Shown here one piece after another: positions 7,161 through 14,819 of a DNA stretch of 21,535 nucleotides; the stretch's first letter is position 1, and every line of letters starts with the position of its first letter. The stretch is from Erysipelotrichaceae bacterium (GTDB lineage Bacteria; Bacillota_I; Bacilli_A; Erysipelotrichales; Erysipelotrichaceae). Under the pieces are notes generated by a model. That model was not told where the DNA came from. It saw only the letters and a program-made list of their open reading frames with translations, and did no database searches. The position numbers were made by a program, and so were the translations under genes. The stretch spans positions 1 through 21,535 of the forward strand of contig JAFZBT010000194.1 in NCBI GenBank assembly GCA_017561615.1, in the 5' to 3' direction.

Positions 7161-8279
7161 ATGTTTAAATGTCTGGGTATTGTAACATTTGAAAACGATC
7201 GTCACGAAATCGAGGGCCTGAGCCGCTACAGAACGATTCCGGCCATGTCCTTTCTGGGACGCTACCGCATCATTGACATCGTCTTAAGCAACATGGTCAA
7301 CAGCGGCATCGACCACATCAAGATCCTGACCAAGAACAAGCCGAGATCGCTGATCGAACACATCGGTTCCGGCAGTCAGTACAACATCAACTCCAAGAGC
7401 GGATCCCTGCAGATCCTCTATTCTGACGAGCAGGTCGTCAATCCGCTGTATTACACCGATCTGGCCCTGTTAAGGCAGTATGCCAGCACCATTGCCGAGA
7501 GCAAGATGGACTATATCGTCATTGCTCCCAGCTTCATGATCGACCGGATCAATTATCAGGAGGTCGTTGCTCAGCATGTTGAAACCAAGGCTGACATCAC
7601 CGTCGTCTACAAGAACATCGCTGACGCTGATACCAACTTCCTCAAGTGCCACCGGCTGACCTTCGAAGGCGGCCAGGTCGTTGACTCCAATCTTTCTCAG
7701 GGTGAGAATGCCAACGCTCCGATCTCGCTGGAGACCTATATCATGAAGACTGACTTCTTCCTGAACTGCCTTAAGGAGGCAGCCAAGGTTTCCGAACTGT
7801 ATTCACTGAAGGAGTTCCTGACGGCAGAAGCCAGAAACAAGCACATGAATGTCCGCGGCTATGAGTACAAGGGCTATCTGAGCTGCATCAACTCACTGCG
7901 GAAATACTACGAAACCAACATGGAACTGATCGACTATGACAAGGTAAACGAACTGTTCGACCCCGAATGGCCGATCTACACCAAGACCAATGACTCCTCA
8001 CCGACTTACTATTCCGAGGACGCCAGGGTAACCCATTCGCTGATCGCCAACGGATGCGCCATCCGCGGCACCGTTGATCACTGCATCATCGGCCGCGGTG
8101 TCAAGATCCAGAAGGGCGCGGTGGTCCGCGATTCCCTGATTCTGCCGGGCGCAGAGATCTGCGAAGGCGCGCACATTGAATACGCAGTCATCGACAAGCA
8201 CGCCGTCGTAAAGTACGTCAAGGAGATCGTTGGCTCAAAGGATAACCTCATGTATGTTGCCAGGAGGGACACTGTCTGA
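7161..8279 (+). CDS. glgD: GlgD, non-catalytic regulatory paralogue of ADP-glucose pyrophosphorylase
   Basis: This 372-residue GlgC paralogue keeps the overall fold (FLGRYRIIDIVLSNMVNSGI at the N-terminus, hexapeptide repeats at the C-terminus). The GGRGTRL nucleotide-binding loop is replaced by VTFENDRHEIEG and the SGDH motif by APSFM. It is therefore not expected to catalyse the reaction, and in characterised Bacillota it acts as a partner that stimulates GlgC. The start at 7161 is 1 base after the glgC stop codon, with AGAGGAGG 8 bases upstream that lies inside the glgC end. A longer reading from 7113 is rejected. Its stop codon overlaps the glgA start (TGATG). Confidence 0.93.
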   Translation: MFKCLGIVTFENDRHEIEGLSRYRTIPAMSFLGRYRIIDIVLSNMVNSGIDHIKILTKNKPRSLIEHIGSGSQYNINSKSGSLQILYSDEQVVNPLYYTDLALLRQYASTIAESKMDYIVIAPSFMIDRINYQEVVAQHVETKADITVVYKNIADADTNFLKCHRLTFEGGQVVDSNLSQGENANAPISLETYIMKTDFFLNCLKEAAKVSELYSLKEFLTAEARNKHMNVRGYEYKGYLSCINSLRKYYETNMELIDYDKVNELFDPEWPIYTKTNDSSPTYYSEDARVTHSLIANGCAIRGTVDHCIIGRGVKIQKGAVVRDSLILPGAEICEGAHIEYAVIDKHAVVKYVKEIVGSKDNLMYVARRDTV

Positions 8280-9697
8280 TGAAGGGAATACTCTACGCAG
8301 CCGCTGAAGGCCTGCCTTACATCAAGTCCGGCGGTCTGGCCGATGTCATCGGTTCGCTGCCTCAGTGCATTGATCATAAGAAATACCGCATGGCGGTGGT
8401 ACTGCCGATGTACAAGAAGATCATGGAAAAGTACGAAATGGAAAAGATCTGTGACTTCAACGTTCAGTCCGGCATCATCAACAAGCAGGCATCTCTCTAT
8501 AAGGATGTCAGCAACGGCGTTGAATACTATTTCATCCGTCAGGACGATTACTTCTATCGCGACGGCATGTACGGCTTTGCCGATGACGGCGAGCGCTTTG
8601 CCTTCTACTGCAAGGCAGTATTGGAATGTCTGCAGTATCTGCCCTTCAAGGTGGACATCATTCACACGCATGACTGGCATACCGGCATGATCCCAATTCT
8701 GGCCAAGAAGGAATATACGGATGAGTATCACAACCGGATCAAGCATGTCTTCACGATCCACAACCTGGCTTTCCAGGGCAACTTCCCGAGAGAGCTGATG
8801 AACTGCTTCAACCTGCATTCCAAGTACTTTGACAACGGCGATCTGAAGTTTGATAACGGCATGAGCTTCATGAAGGGTGCCATCATCTACGCTGACAAGA
8901 TCACCACCGTATCCAACAGCTATGCCGGCGAGATCCTCTCTCCGGAATTCGGCGAACGCATGAACGAGGCGCTGTCCTACCGCCGCGATGACCTCTGGGG
9001 CATCGTCAACGGCATCGACACCGACAGCTGGAATCCGGAGACCGACAAGTGCCTCTATGCCAATTACTCGCTCAAGGCGATTGCCGGTAAGAAGAAGAAC
9101 AAGAAGGATTTGCAGAGAAGACTGGGCTTAAGAGAAGACGAAAATGTCCTGTTAATGGGCATGGTCTCCCGCCTGACCTGGCAGAAGGGCGCTTCCCTGC
9201 TGATCGAGAAGATGAGCACGATCATGGGACAGGACGTTCAGCTGATCATCCTGGGCACCGGCGACAACTACATCGAAAACCAGCTCAAGCGCATCGAGTA
9301 CGATTATCCGCACCGGGCGGTATTCTACTGCGGCTATGACGAGGCTCTTTCCCACAGCATCTATGCCGGCGTGGACCTCTTCCTGATGCCCTCGCTGTTT
9401 GAACCCTGCGGCATCTCCCAGCTGATCTCCATGCGTTACGGCACTCTGCCGCTGGTGCGTGAGGTCGGCGGCTTAAGGGATACGGTCGTTCCCTACAATG
9501 AGTACACCAAGCAGGGCACCGGCTTCACCTTCAAGAACTTCAGCGGCGACGACTTCATCTACATGATCAAGTATGCCATTGAAGTCTTCTACTACCGCAA
9601 GGATGACTGGAAACAGATGATGAAGAACGCCATGAAGGAAGACGTTTCCTGGCAGAAGAGCGCACTGCTGTACGATCAGCTCTACAGCAGTCTGTAA
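8279..9697 (+). CDS. glgA: Glycogen synthase (ADP-glucose, GT5)
   Basis: GlgA extends alpha-1,4-glucan using ADP-glucose. The 472-residue two-domain GT-B enzyme has the N-terminal KSGGLADV motif (K16, which contacts ADP-glucose), HTHDWHTG (129-136), and the C-terminal MPSLFEPCGISQL motif with the retaining glycosyltransferase glutamate. The start codon overlaps the glgD stop by 1 base and AGGAGGG lies 10 bases upstream. A terminator ends the operon, so branching enzyme (glgB), phosphorylase (glgP) and debranching enzyme must be encoded elsewhere. Confidence 0.96.
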   Translation: MKGILYAAAEGLPYIKSGGLADVIGSLPQCIDHKKYRMAVVLPMYKKIMEKYEMEKICDFNVQSGIINKQASLYKDVSNGVEYYFIRQDDYFYRDGMYGFADDGERFAFYCKAVLECLQYLPFKVDIIHTHDWHTGMIPILAKKEYTDEYHNRIKHVFTIHNLAFQGNFPRELMNCFNLHSKYFDNGDLKFDNGMSFMKGAIIYADKITTVSNSYAGEILSPEFGERMNEALSYRRDDLWGIVNGIDTDSWNPETDKCLYANYSLKAIAGKKKNKKDLQRRLGLREDENVLLMGMVSRLTWQKGASLLIEKMSTIMGQDVQLIILGTGDNYIENQLKRIEYDYPHRAVFYCGYDEALSHSIYAGVDLFLMPSLFEPCGISQLISMRYGTLPLVREVGGLRDTVVPYNEYTKQGTGFTFKNFSGDDFIYMIKYAIEVFYYRKDDWKQMMKNAMKEDVSWQKSALLYDQLYSSL

Positions 9698-9720
9698 GAA
9701 AAAAGCGGAAACAGGCACAC

Positions 9721-9743
9721 AGGGCGGCAATGCCGCCCTTTTG
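9721..9743 (+). terminator. Terminator of the glg operon
   Basis: The GC-rich stem GGGCGGC / GCCGCCC has an AAT loop and is followed by TTTT, 24 bases after the glgA stop codon. Confidence 0.85.
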
Positions 9744-9750
9744 CGTGGCT

Positions 9751-9766
9751 TATTTCCCGGGAAATA
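9751..9766. promoter_or_regulatory. Noc-binding sequence (NBS), perfect 16-bp palindrome
   Basis: TATTTCCCGGGAAATA is a perfect palindrome and matches, base for base, the Noc-binding sequence known from Bacillus subtilis (core ATTTCCCGGGAAAT). It lies between the glg terminator and the promoter of the tail-like gene, 8 bases upstream of that promoter's -35 box. The cognate noc gene is in this window. Noc loads on such sites, spreads on flanking DNA and blocks division over the nucleoid. I saw no second copy in the window. Confidence 0.85.
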
Positions 9767-9773
9767 GCCCGGT

Positions 9774-9802
9774 TTGTTTCAATATGGCAAATGTATTATA
9801 AT
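9774..9802 (+). promoter_or_regulatory. Promoter of the tail-like / map / tldD / tldE operon
   Basis: TTGTTT, 17 bases, then a perfect TATAAT, 25 bases upstream of the start codon. The Noc-binding sequence lies directly upstream, so Noc loading could affect this promoter. Confidence 0.6.
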
Positions 9803-9826
9803 TATCAATGGTATAGGAGGGATTCT

Positions 9827-10351
9827 ATGTCTTCAGGAAAAAAGATTACCGTCGGCATGCTCATCCTGGCTCTCAGCGGCCTGATTCTGGGCGGTGCGAT
9901 CGGCTATGTGCTGACTCACACCTACACCAGCAACAAGGTGCTGGATGAGATGCTGAAAGAGGGATATGTACTTACCAGTGACGCCACGGCGACGGCTGAC
10001 GACATTGTCAACGGCAAGAGCGCCTTTGTGAACGGCGAACTGGTACAGGGGAATATAATCGTCTTCGACACCTCGGACGCGACCGCGATCGCATCGGTCA
10101 TCGTCAAGGGCAAGACGGCATACATCAACGGCGAACTGGTGGTCGGCAGCCTGCCGATCAGCTATGGCGAAGACATCATGCCGACAACGACCGGCATCAG
10201 CATTCAGGGCGGCCAGTATCTGGCTGAGGACATCATCATCCGCGGCAGCAAGAACCTGCTTCCCGAGAACATCCGCGCCGGCGTGACCCTGTTTAATGTC
10301 AGGGGAACCTTCAAGATTGAACCGGAGCCGGCAGAAGGCGGAGGTGAGTAA
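9827..10351 (+). CDS. Membrane-anchored protein with phage tail-like repeats (copy 1)
   Basis: This 174-residue protein has a short basic N-terminus, one transmembrane helix (about 9-31, LILALSGLILGGAIG) and an outside part of about 140 residues. The outside part contains two repeats of the form DATAxAxxIVxGKxAxxNGELVxG (53-76 and 84-107). A final module reads NLLPENIRAGVTLFNVRG (143-160). Both elements are patterns I know from phage tail fibre and baseplate-type proteins (ATADDILxGKTAYVNGxxVxGT, ENIKxGVxIFGVxGTY). A glycine/glutamate tail ends it. The start at 9827 has AGGAGGG 5 bases upstream. No lipobox or sortase motif is seen. It is followed after 1 base by a paralogue. Its function is unknown. 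I infer a type II membrane topology with the repeats outside. Confidence 0.8.
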   Translation: MSSGKKITVGMLILALSGLILGGAIGYVLTHTYTSNKVLDEMLKEGYVLTSDATATADDIVNGKSAFVNGELVQGNIIVFDTSDATAIASVIVKGKTAYINGELVVGSLPISYGEDIMPTTTGISIQGGQYLAEDIIIRGSKNLLPENIRAGVTLFNVRGTFKIEPEPAEGGGE

Positions 10352-10352
10352 C

Positions 10353-11165
10353 ATGAAATGGAGCATTTTCAAGGACACTTCCGTTGACAGCCAGCTGGAA
10401 AAGTACGAAGTCGAAGAGGAAAAGCCGGAAGTTCCGGCTGAGGAGCCGAAACAGGAAGGCCAGATTTCCGCCATCGCCGCGCTGACGGCACAGAACGAAG
10501 CCGCTTCCGGCATCAAGGCTGACGATCAGACCCGTGAATACAAGGCGTCCTTTGCCCTCGAAGAAGACGAGCCGGAAAGACAGGAGACGACCGTCATCAG
10601 CGAACCGACTGAGGAATACGACCTCGATGATGAGGATGAGGAAGATGAGGAAGATGACGATTACGAATACGTAACGCCGCACTACTTCCGCAATGCCTTC
10701 CTGATCACCCTGCTGTTCATGGTGATCGGCGCCGTCGGCAGCTTCTTCCTGTTCAGAGACAGGATGGCTGAAGAACTGAGAGCCGGCTATCTGGCCAACG
10801 GCTATATCATGACCAATGAAGCCACGGCTACTGCCGCCGACATCCGCGAAGGCAAGACAGCCTACGTGCACGGCCGGCTGGTACAGGGCACCTACATTGA
10901 CATTGACACTTCCAACGCTACCGCTTCACCGGCGGACATCCTGGAAGGCTACAGCGCCTATGTCAACGGTCAGAAGATCACCGGTACGATTCCTACCTAT
11001 GACGTTACGGAACCGATCATGCCGACGACTGAGGACATCATCATCCATAAGGGCGTCTATCTGCGGAATCCGATTCACATTCAGGGTAACGGACAGCTTC
11101 AGAGCAAGAACATCAAATACGGCGTCGAGATCTTCGGAGTCGTCGGAAGCTATACGGGGAATTAA
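10353..11165 (+). CDS. Membrane-anchored protein with acidic cytoplasmic domain and phage tail-like repeats (copy 2)
   Basis: This 270-residue paralogue of the gene before it has a long, disordered, very acidic N-terminal region (1-108), including an unbroken D/E-rich run at about 90-103. One transmembrane helix follows at about 114-134. The outside part has repeats at 156-180 and 188-212 (EATATAADIREGKTAYVHG, NATASPADILEGYSAYVNG). The terminal module NIKYGVEIFGVVGSY (253-267) closes the protein. The repeats and end module align with copy 1, including the IMPTT linker. The start at 10353 has GGAGGTG 6 bases upstream, inside the end of copy 1. The acidic part would face the cytoplasm and could bind basic proteins or ribosomes. 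That is inference only. Confidence 0.8.
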   Translation: MKWSIFKDTSVDSQLEKYEVEEEKPEVPAEEPKQEGQISAIAALTAQNEAASGIKADDQTREYKASFALEEDEPERQETTVISEPTEEYDLDDEDEEDEEDDDYEYVTPHYFRNAFLITLLFMVIGAVGSFFLFRDRMAEELRAGYLANGYIMTNEATATAADIREGKTAYVHGRLVQGTYIDIDTSNATASPADILEGYSAYVNGQKITGTIPTYDVTEPIMPTTEDIIIHKGVYLRNPIHIQGNGQLQSKNIKYGVEIFGVVGSYTGN

Positions 11166-11166
11166 G

Positions 11167-11979
11167 ATGAAACCGGAAATTCTGGAAAAAATCGAATATT
11201 ACAAGCAGCTTGGCCACGTTGTGCCCAAGCTTTCGTCAATTAAGACGGAAGAGCAGATCGAGGGGATCCGCCGGAGCGGCGTCATCAATACCGGCGTTCT
11301 TGACTATGTGGCTTCCAGGATCAGAGAGGGAGTCACCACTCAGGACATCGATGACTGGGTCGCGGAATACACGGAAGGACATGGCGCCATCTGCGCCGAC
11401 CTTAACTATGAAGGCTATCCCAAGCACGTCTGCGTTTCCATCGATGACGTGGTCTGCCACGGCATTCCTTCAACCAGGGAAGTCTTACGGGAAGGCATGA
11501 TCGTCAATGTTGACGTTTCCACCATTCTGGACGGCTACTTCTCCGACGCCAGCCGGATGTTCATCATCGGTGAAACGACCCGGGAAAAGAAGCGGCTGGT
11601 TGAGGTAACCAAACAGTGCCTGGACATCGGCGCCCAGCAGATCAAGCCTTACGGCTTCATCGGCGACATCGGCTACGCCATTGAGCAGCACGCCAACCGC
11701 AACGGCTACAAGGTCGTCAGGGAATTCGGCGGCCACGGCGTCGGCCTGCAGTTCCATGAGGAGCCCTGGGTCGGCCACTACGGCAAGAAGAATACCGGCA
11801 TGCTGATGGTGCCGGGCATGGTCTTCACCATTGAGCCGATGATCAACATGCGCAAGTCCGGCATCAGGATCAGCGCCCTGGACGGCTGGACCGTCTACAC
11901 GAAAGACAGACTGCCGTCTGCCCAGTGGGAACACACCTTCCTGGTCATGGAAGACGGCTTCGAAATACTGACATATTAG
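11167..11979 (+). CDS. map: Type I methionine aminopeptidase
   Basis: This enzyme removes the N-terminal methionine from new proteins. The 270-residue protein has all five metal ligands: D116 (VNVDVS), D127 (YFSDAS), H190 (GGHGVG), E223 (FTIEP) and E255 (WEHTF). H98 in VVCHGIP is the substrate-site histidine. An N-terminal extension of about 25 residues (KPEILEKIEYYKQLGHVVPKL) precedes the catalytic domain and lacks the cysteine-rich zinc finger of some long forms. The ATG follows the preceding stop codon by 1 base and has only a weak ribosome binding site, so translation is probably coupled. Many Bacillota carry the main map gene in the ribosomal-protein operon, so this may be a second copy, but that cannot be tested here. 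Confidence 0.93.
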   Translation: MKPEILEKIEYYKQLGHVVPKLSSIKTEEQIEGIRRSGVINTGVLDYVASRIREGVTTQDIDDWVAEYTEGHGAICADLNYEGYPKHVCVSIDDVVCHGIPSTREVLREGMIVNVDVSTILDGYFSDASRMFIIGETTREKKRLVEVTKQCLDIGAQQIKPYGFIGDIGYAIEQHANRNGYKVVREFGGHGVGLQFHEEPWVGHYGKKNTGMLMVPGMVFTIEPMINMRKSGIRISALDGWTVYTKDRLPSAQWEHTFLVMEDGFEILTY

Positions 11980-11990
11980 GAGATTTGATT

Positions 11991-13412
11991 ATGAAACTTG
12001 AACAGTCTGCCTACCTGGCAAGCTGCCGTTCACAGCTGAAGCAGCTTATCAGTCTGCTCGAAAGAGACTATGAATACGTCTCCGTTCTGGCGACGGACGT
12101 TTCGGGAACAGCCTATTCCGCTTCCCAGCGCTCCCAGTCCATCCGGCCATATGGTTTTGGTGAGCGGGGCTTTGTCGTGCGTCTCTACGGCGACGGAGGC
12201 TATCAGGAGTATTCCTTCAACCAGCTTGATGACATCGATCAGCTGGCTGAGAGGATCCGCCGTCAGCTTAACAGCCAGAACGGTCTGCTCGGCAGCCTTT
12301 CCGTAAGCAAGTACGAGACCCCGCTGGTTCACGAGGAAAACATTGAAAAGCAGTTTGCCGGCGAGATCGCCGACAGCATCCCGGCCATCGATCCCGCTGA
12401 GCTGATGAAGAAGCTCAAGGATATCTCCGATCAGGGGGCGGCCAGGGAACACGTGGTGGAATGCGCCGTCAGCTTCACTCACGTCGTCATCAGCAAGATG
12501 TTCCTGTCTTCCCGCCGGGACCTGATGCAGAGCTACGGCTTTGTTACCTGCTCGCTGGTCATGCTGGCAGCTAAGGACGGCCAGAGTGAAGTCTCAAGGG
12601 TCAGCGATTCCGGCTGGAAAGGCACGGAAATCATTGATGAAGTGGCTGCCAGGATGGACGAGTGCTATCAGGACGTCATGTGCCTGTTCGGCGCCGAGAA
12701 CGTCAAGCCGGGCGAGTATACGGTCATCTGCCCGCCGGAATCCTCCGGCATCATTGCCCACGAGGCATTCGGACACGGCCTGGAAATGGACATGTTCGTC
12801 AAAGACAGAGCCGTTGCCAAGTACCACATGCAGGAAAAGATCGCCAGCGATGTCACCGACATGTACGACGGCGCCACCAATATCCGCGACACGGCTTCCT
12901 TCTTCTTCGACGATGAGGGAACGCTGGCCGGGGAAACCCAGATCCTGAAGAACGGCTATCTGGTCGCCGGTATGAGCGATCTGCTGTCGGCTCTGCGGCT
13001 GGGCGTCAAACCCAGTGCCAACGGCCGCCGGGAAACCTACAGGCGCAAGGCCTACACCCGCATGACCAACACTTATTTCGGCAAGGGTGACAGCACTCTT
13101 GAGGAAATGATCGCCAGTACCGATTACGGCTTCATCATCGACGGTGCTCAGTCCGGCATGGAAGACCCCAAGAACTGGGGCATCCAGTGCGTTCTCTCCC
13201 GGGCCCGGGAGATCAGGGACGGCAAGCTGACCGGCAAGATCTATTCACCGGTCATCCTGACCGGCTACGTGCCTGACCTGCTGGCCAACATATCAATGGT
13301 CAGCGGCGATGTCTGCACTAACGGCAACGGTTACTGCGGCAAGGGCTATAAGGAATGGGTCGTCGTTTCCGACGGCGGTCCGTACATCAAGACGAAAGTG
13401 AGGCTGGGCTGA
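11991..13412 (+). CDS. tldD: TldD-family metalloprotease subunit
   Basis: TldD and TldE form a heteromeric zinc protease that digests unfolded peptides through a narrow channel. It matures some ribosomally made peptides (microcin B17) and degrades CcdA in E. coli. This 473-residue protein keeps the zinc site HEAFGH (257-262, HExxxH) followed by GLEMD, and a C-terminal C449 in GYCGKGYKEW at the place of the third ligand. The start at 11991 has AGGAGA 7 bases upstream that overlaps the map stop codon. Its TGA overlaps the ATG of tldE by one base. The active site lies in TldD. Confidence 0.92.
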   Translation: MKLEQSAYLASCRSQLKQLISLLERDYEYVSVLATDVSGTAYSASQRSQSIRPYGFGERGFVVRLYGDGGYQEYSFNQLDDIDQLAERIRRQLNSQNGLLGSLSVSKYETPLVHEENIEKQFAGEIADSIPAIDPAELMKKLKDISDQGAAREHVVECAVSFTHVVISKMFLSSRRDLMQSYGFVTCSLVMLAAKDGQSEVSRVSDSGWKGTEIIDEVAARMDECYQDVMCLFGAENVKPGEYTVICPPESSGIIAHEAFGHGLEMDMFVKDRAVAKYHMQEKIASDVTDMYDGATNIRDTASFFFDDEGTLAGETQILKNGYLVAGMSDLLSALRLGVKPSANGRRETYRRKAYTRMTNTYFGKGDSTLEEMIASTDYGFIIDGAQSGMEDPKNWGIQCVLSRAREIRDGKLTGKIYSPVILTGYVPDLLANISMVSGDVCTNGNGYCGKGYKEWVVVSDGGPYIKTKVRLG

Positions 13413-14677
13413 TGGACAGAATCATAAGCATCTTAAGACAGGCGCAGGTCAGTGACTGGCAGCTGGTGGAAAACCGCACGATTTCCCATCAGGCCTTCTT
13501 CATCGGCCAGAAGCTGGATCAGCACCGCATCAGCGATACGGACAGCTATAAGCTTACCGTCTATATGGATGTGGACGGCAAGAGAGGCAGCGCTGAGCAG
13601 GAGATCTTCCTTTCCCAGAGCGACGGAGAGATCAGAGAGGTCATTGAGAAAATGAAGTTCAGCGCTTCGATCGCTCTCAATCCCCATTTTGAGCTCGTCA
13701 GCGATGAGGTTCATCACGAAGACATGGCTGAAGCTGATCTGCTGGAGTCCTTCGGCAAGGTCATCGCCGCCGTGCAGTCGATCAACGACCGCGGCAACGA
13801 AAAGATAAACTCATACGAGGTCTTCGTCAACCAGGATTATTACCACATGGTAAACTCCCGGGGGTGCGACATCAGCTTCAATCAGCTGGCGGAAGAGCTG
13901 GAGATCGTCATCACTTCCCTGGCAGACGGCCGGGAAGTGGAGATCTACTACATGCTCACCTGCGGCGCTGATCAGACGGTGGAGAACATCGTCGGGCGCA
14001 TCGAAAACGTCTTTACGCTGGCTGCCGACCGTTCCCAGGCTCAGCCCTGTAAAACCATGCTCAACGCTCACGTGATCATGACCGGCGAGGACATGAAGGA
14101 ATTCTTTGCCTACTTCCTGGCCAAGACCAACACGGCTAACATTTACCGGCGTACGAGTCAGGTCAAAATCGGCGACAGCTTCCAGAGCGGTGAAGGCGAT
14201 AAGATCAGCATGCAGATCAGAAAGCAGCTGCCGTATTCATCAGCCAACCAGCCCTATGCCCTGGATGGCTGCCGGGCCAGGGATTATGACCTGGTCAGGG
14301 ACGGCGTCTGCGTAAGCTACCACGGCGACAACGCCACGGCCCGCTATCTGGGCATTGACGACATTGCCCCGGCGTTTAACTTCGTAGTTTCACCGGGAAG
14401 CAGGTCTCTTGAAGAAATGGAAAGCCAGCCGTATCTGAAGGTCGTGCAGTTCTCCGGCCTGATGGTCAATCCGATCACCGGTGACTTCGGCGGCGAATTC
14501 CGCCTTGCCTATCTGTACGATGGGGAAAAGGTCACCCCGGTCACTTCCGGCAGCATTACCGGCAACATGAACACGGCTTTGAACAACTGCTATCTCAGCA
14601 GGGAAAGCATGCAACTGGACAACTGCATCGTTCCTGAAGCCGTCGAACTGTTCGACATCAGCGTGGCCGGCAATTAA
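13412..14677 (+). CDS. tldE: TldE/PmbA-family non-catalytic partner
   Basis: This 421-residue member of the TldD/PmbA superfamily lacks HExxxH; the corresponding region reads AHVIMTGEDMKEFFAYF. The C-terminus (VVQFSGLMVNPITGDFGGEFRLAYLYDGEKVTPVTSGSI in outline) is typical of TldE/PmbA. It pairs with TldD, and the start codon overlapping the tldD stop suggests coupled, equal synthesis. PmbA is the older name from microcin B17 production. No azole-forming RiPP genes are seen in the window, so a housekeeping peptide-degradation role is as likely as peptide maturation. Confidence 0.92.
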   Translation: MDRIISILRQAQVSDWQLVENRTISHQAFFIGQKLDQHRISDTDSYKLTVYMDVDGKRGSAEQEIFLSQSDGEIREVIEKMKFSASIALNPHFELVSDEVHHEDMAEADLLESFGKVIAAVQSINDRGNEKINSYEVFVNQDYYHMVNSRGCDISFNQLAEELEIVITSLADGREVEIYYMLTCGADQTVENIVGRIENVFTLAADRSQAQPCKTMLNAHVIMTGEDMKEFFAYFLAKTNTANIYRRTSQVKIGDSFQSGEGDKISMQIRKQLPYSSANQPYALDGCRARDYDLVRDGVCVSYHGDNATARYLGIDDIAPAFNFVVSPGSRSLEEMESQPYLKVVQFSGLMVNPITGDFGGEFRLAYLYDGEKVTPVTSGSITGNMNTALNNCYLSRESMQLDNCIVPEAVELFDISVAGN

Positions 14678-14678
14678 G

Positions 14679-14765
14679 ATGAAGAAGCTGATGGTAAGAA
14701 TTCTGCTGGCCGTGCTGGTGGCGCTGATGTGCCTCAGCGCGCTGTCAGCGCTGATGAATCTGTAG
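14679..14765 (+). CDS. Small hydrophobic membrane peptide (28 aa)
   Basis: This reading frame starts 1 base after the tldE stop codon, with the same TTAAGATG junction as glgC-glgD and copy 2-map. It encodes MKKLMVR followed by about 19 mostly hydrophobic residues (ILLAVLVALMCLSALSALM), ending in NL. That is one short transmembrane helix with a positive N-terminal flank, and a single cysteine at residue 18. No independent Shine-Dalgarno sequence is obvious, so translation would depend on coupling to tldE. A terminator follows 25 bases later, so it is the last gene of the operon. It could be a small membrane protein, a TldD/TldE substrate or a chance frame. The tight spacing and clear helix favour a real gene. 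Confidence 0.5.
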   Translation: MKKLMVRILLAVLVALMCLSALSALMNL

Positions 14766-14790
14766 AAGACCGGCTGATAAACGCATAAGA

Positions 14791-14815
14791 AAAATCCACT
14801 CAGGTGGATTTTCTT
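14791..14815. terminator. Bidirectional terminator between the tldE operon and parB
   Basis: A perfect 9-bp stem, AAAATCCAC / GTGGATTTT, with loop TCAG. T-rich tracts on both strands let it end both converging operons. Confidence 0.9.
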
Positions 14816-14819
14816 GTGC

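Noticed and set aside
9757..9779. CCGGG / CCCGG hairpin followed by TTTGTTT as a second glg terminator
   Set aside because: The stem is only 5 bp and is explained by the 16-bp Noc-binding palindrome. The T-rich stretch is the -35 region of the next promoter.
14068..14075. TCACGTGA core as a possible parS site
   Set aside because: Only the 8 central bases match the 16-bp parS palindrome, the flanks do not, and it lies inside tldE.
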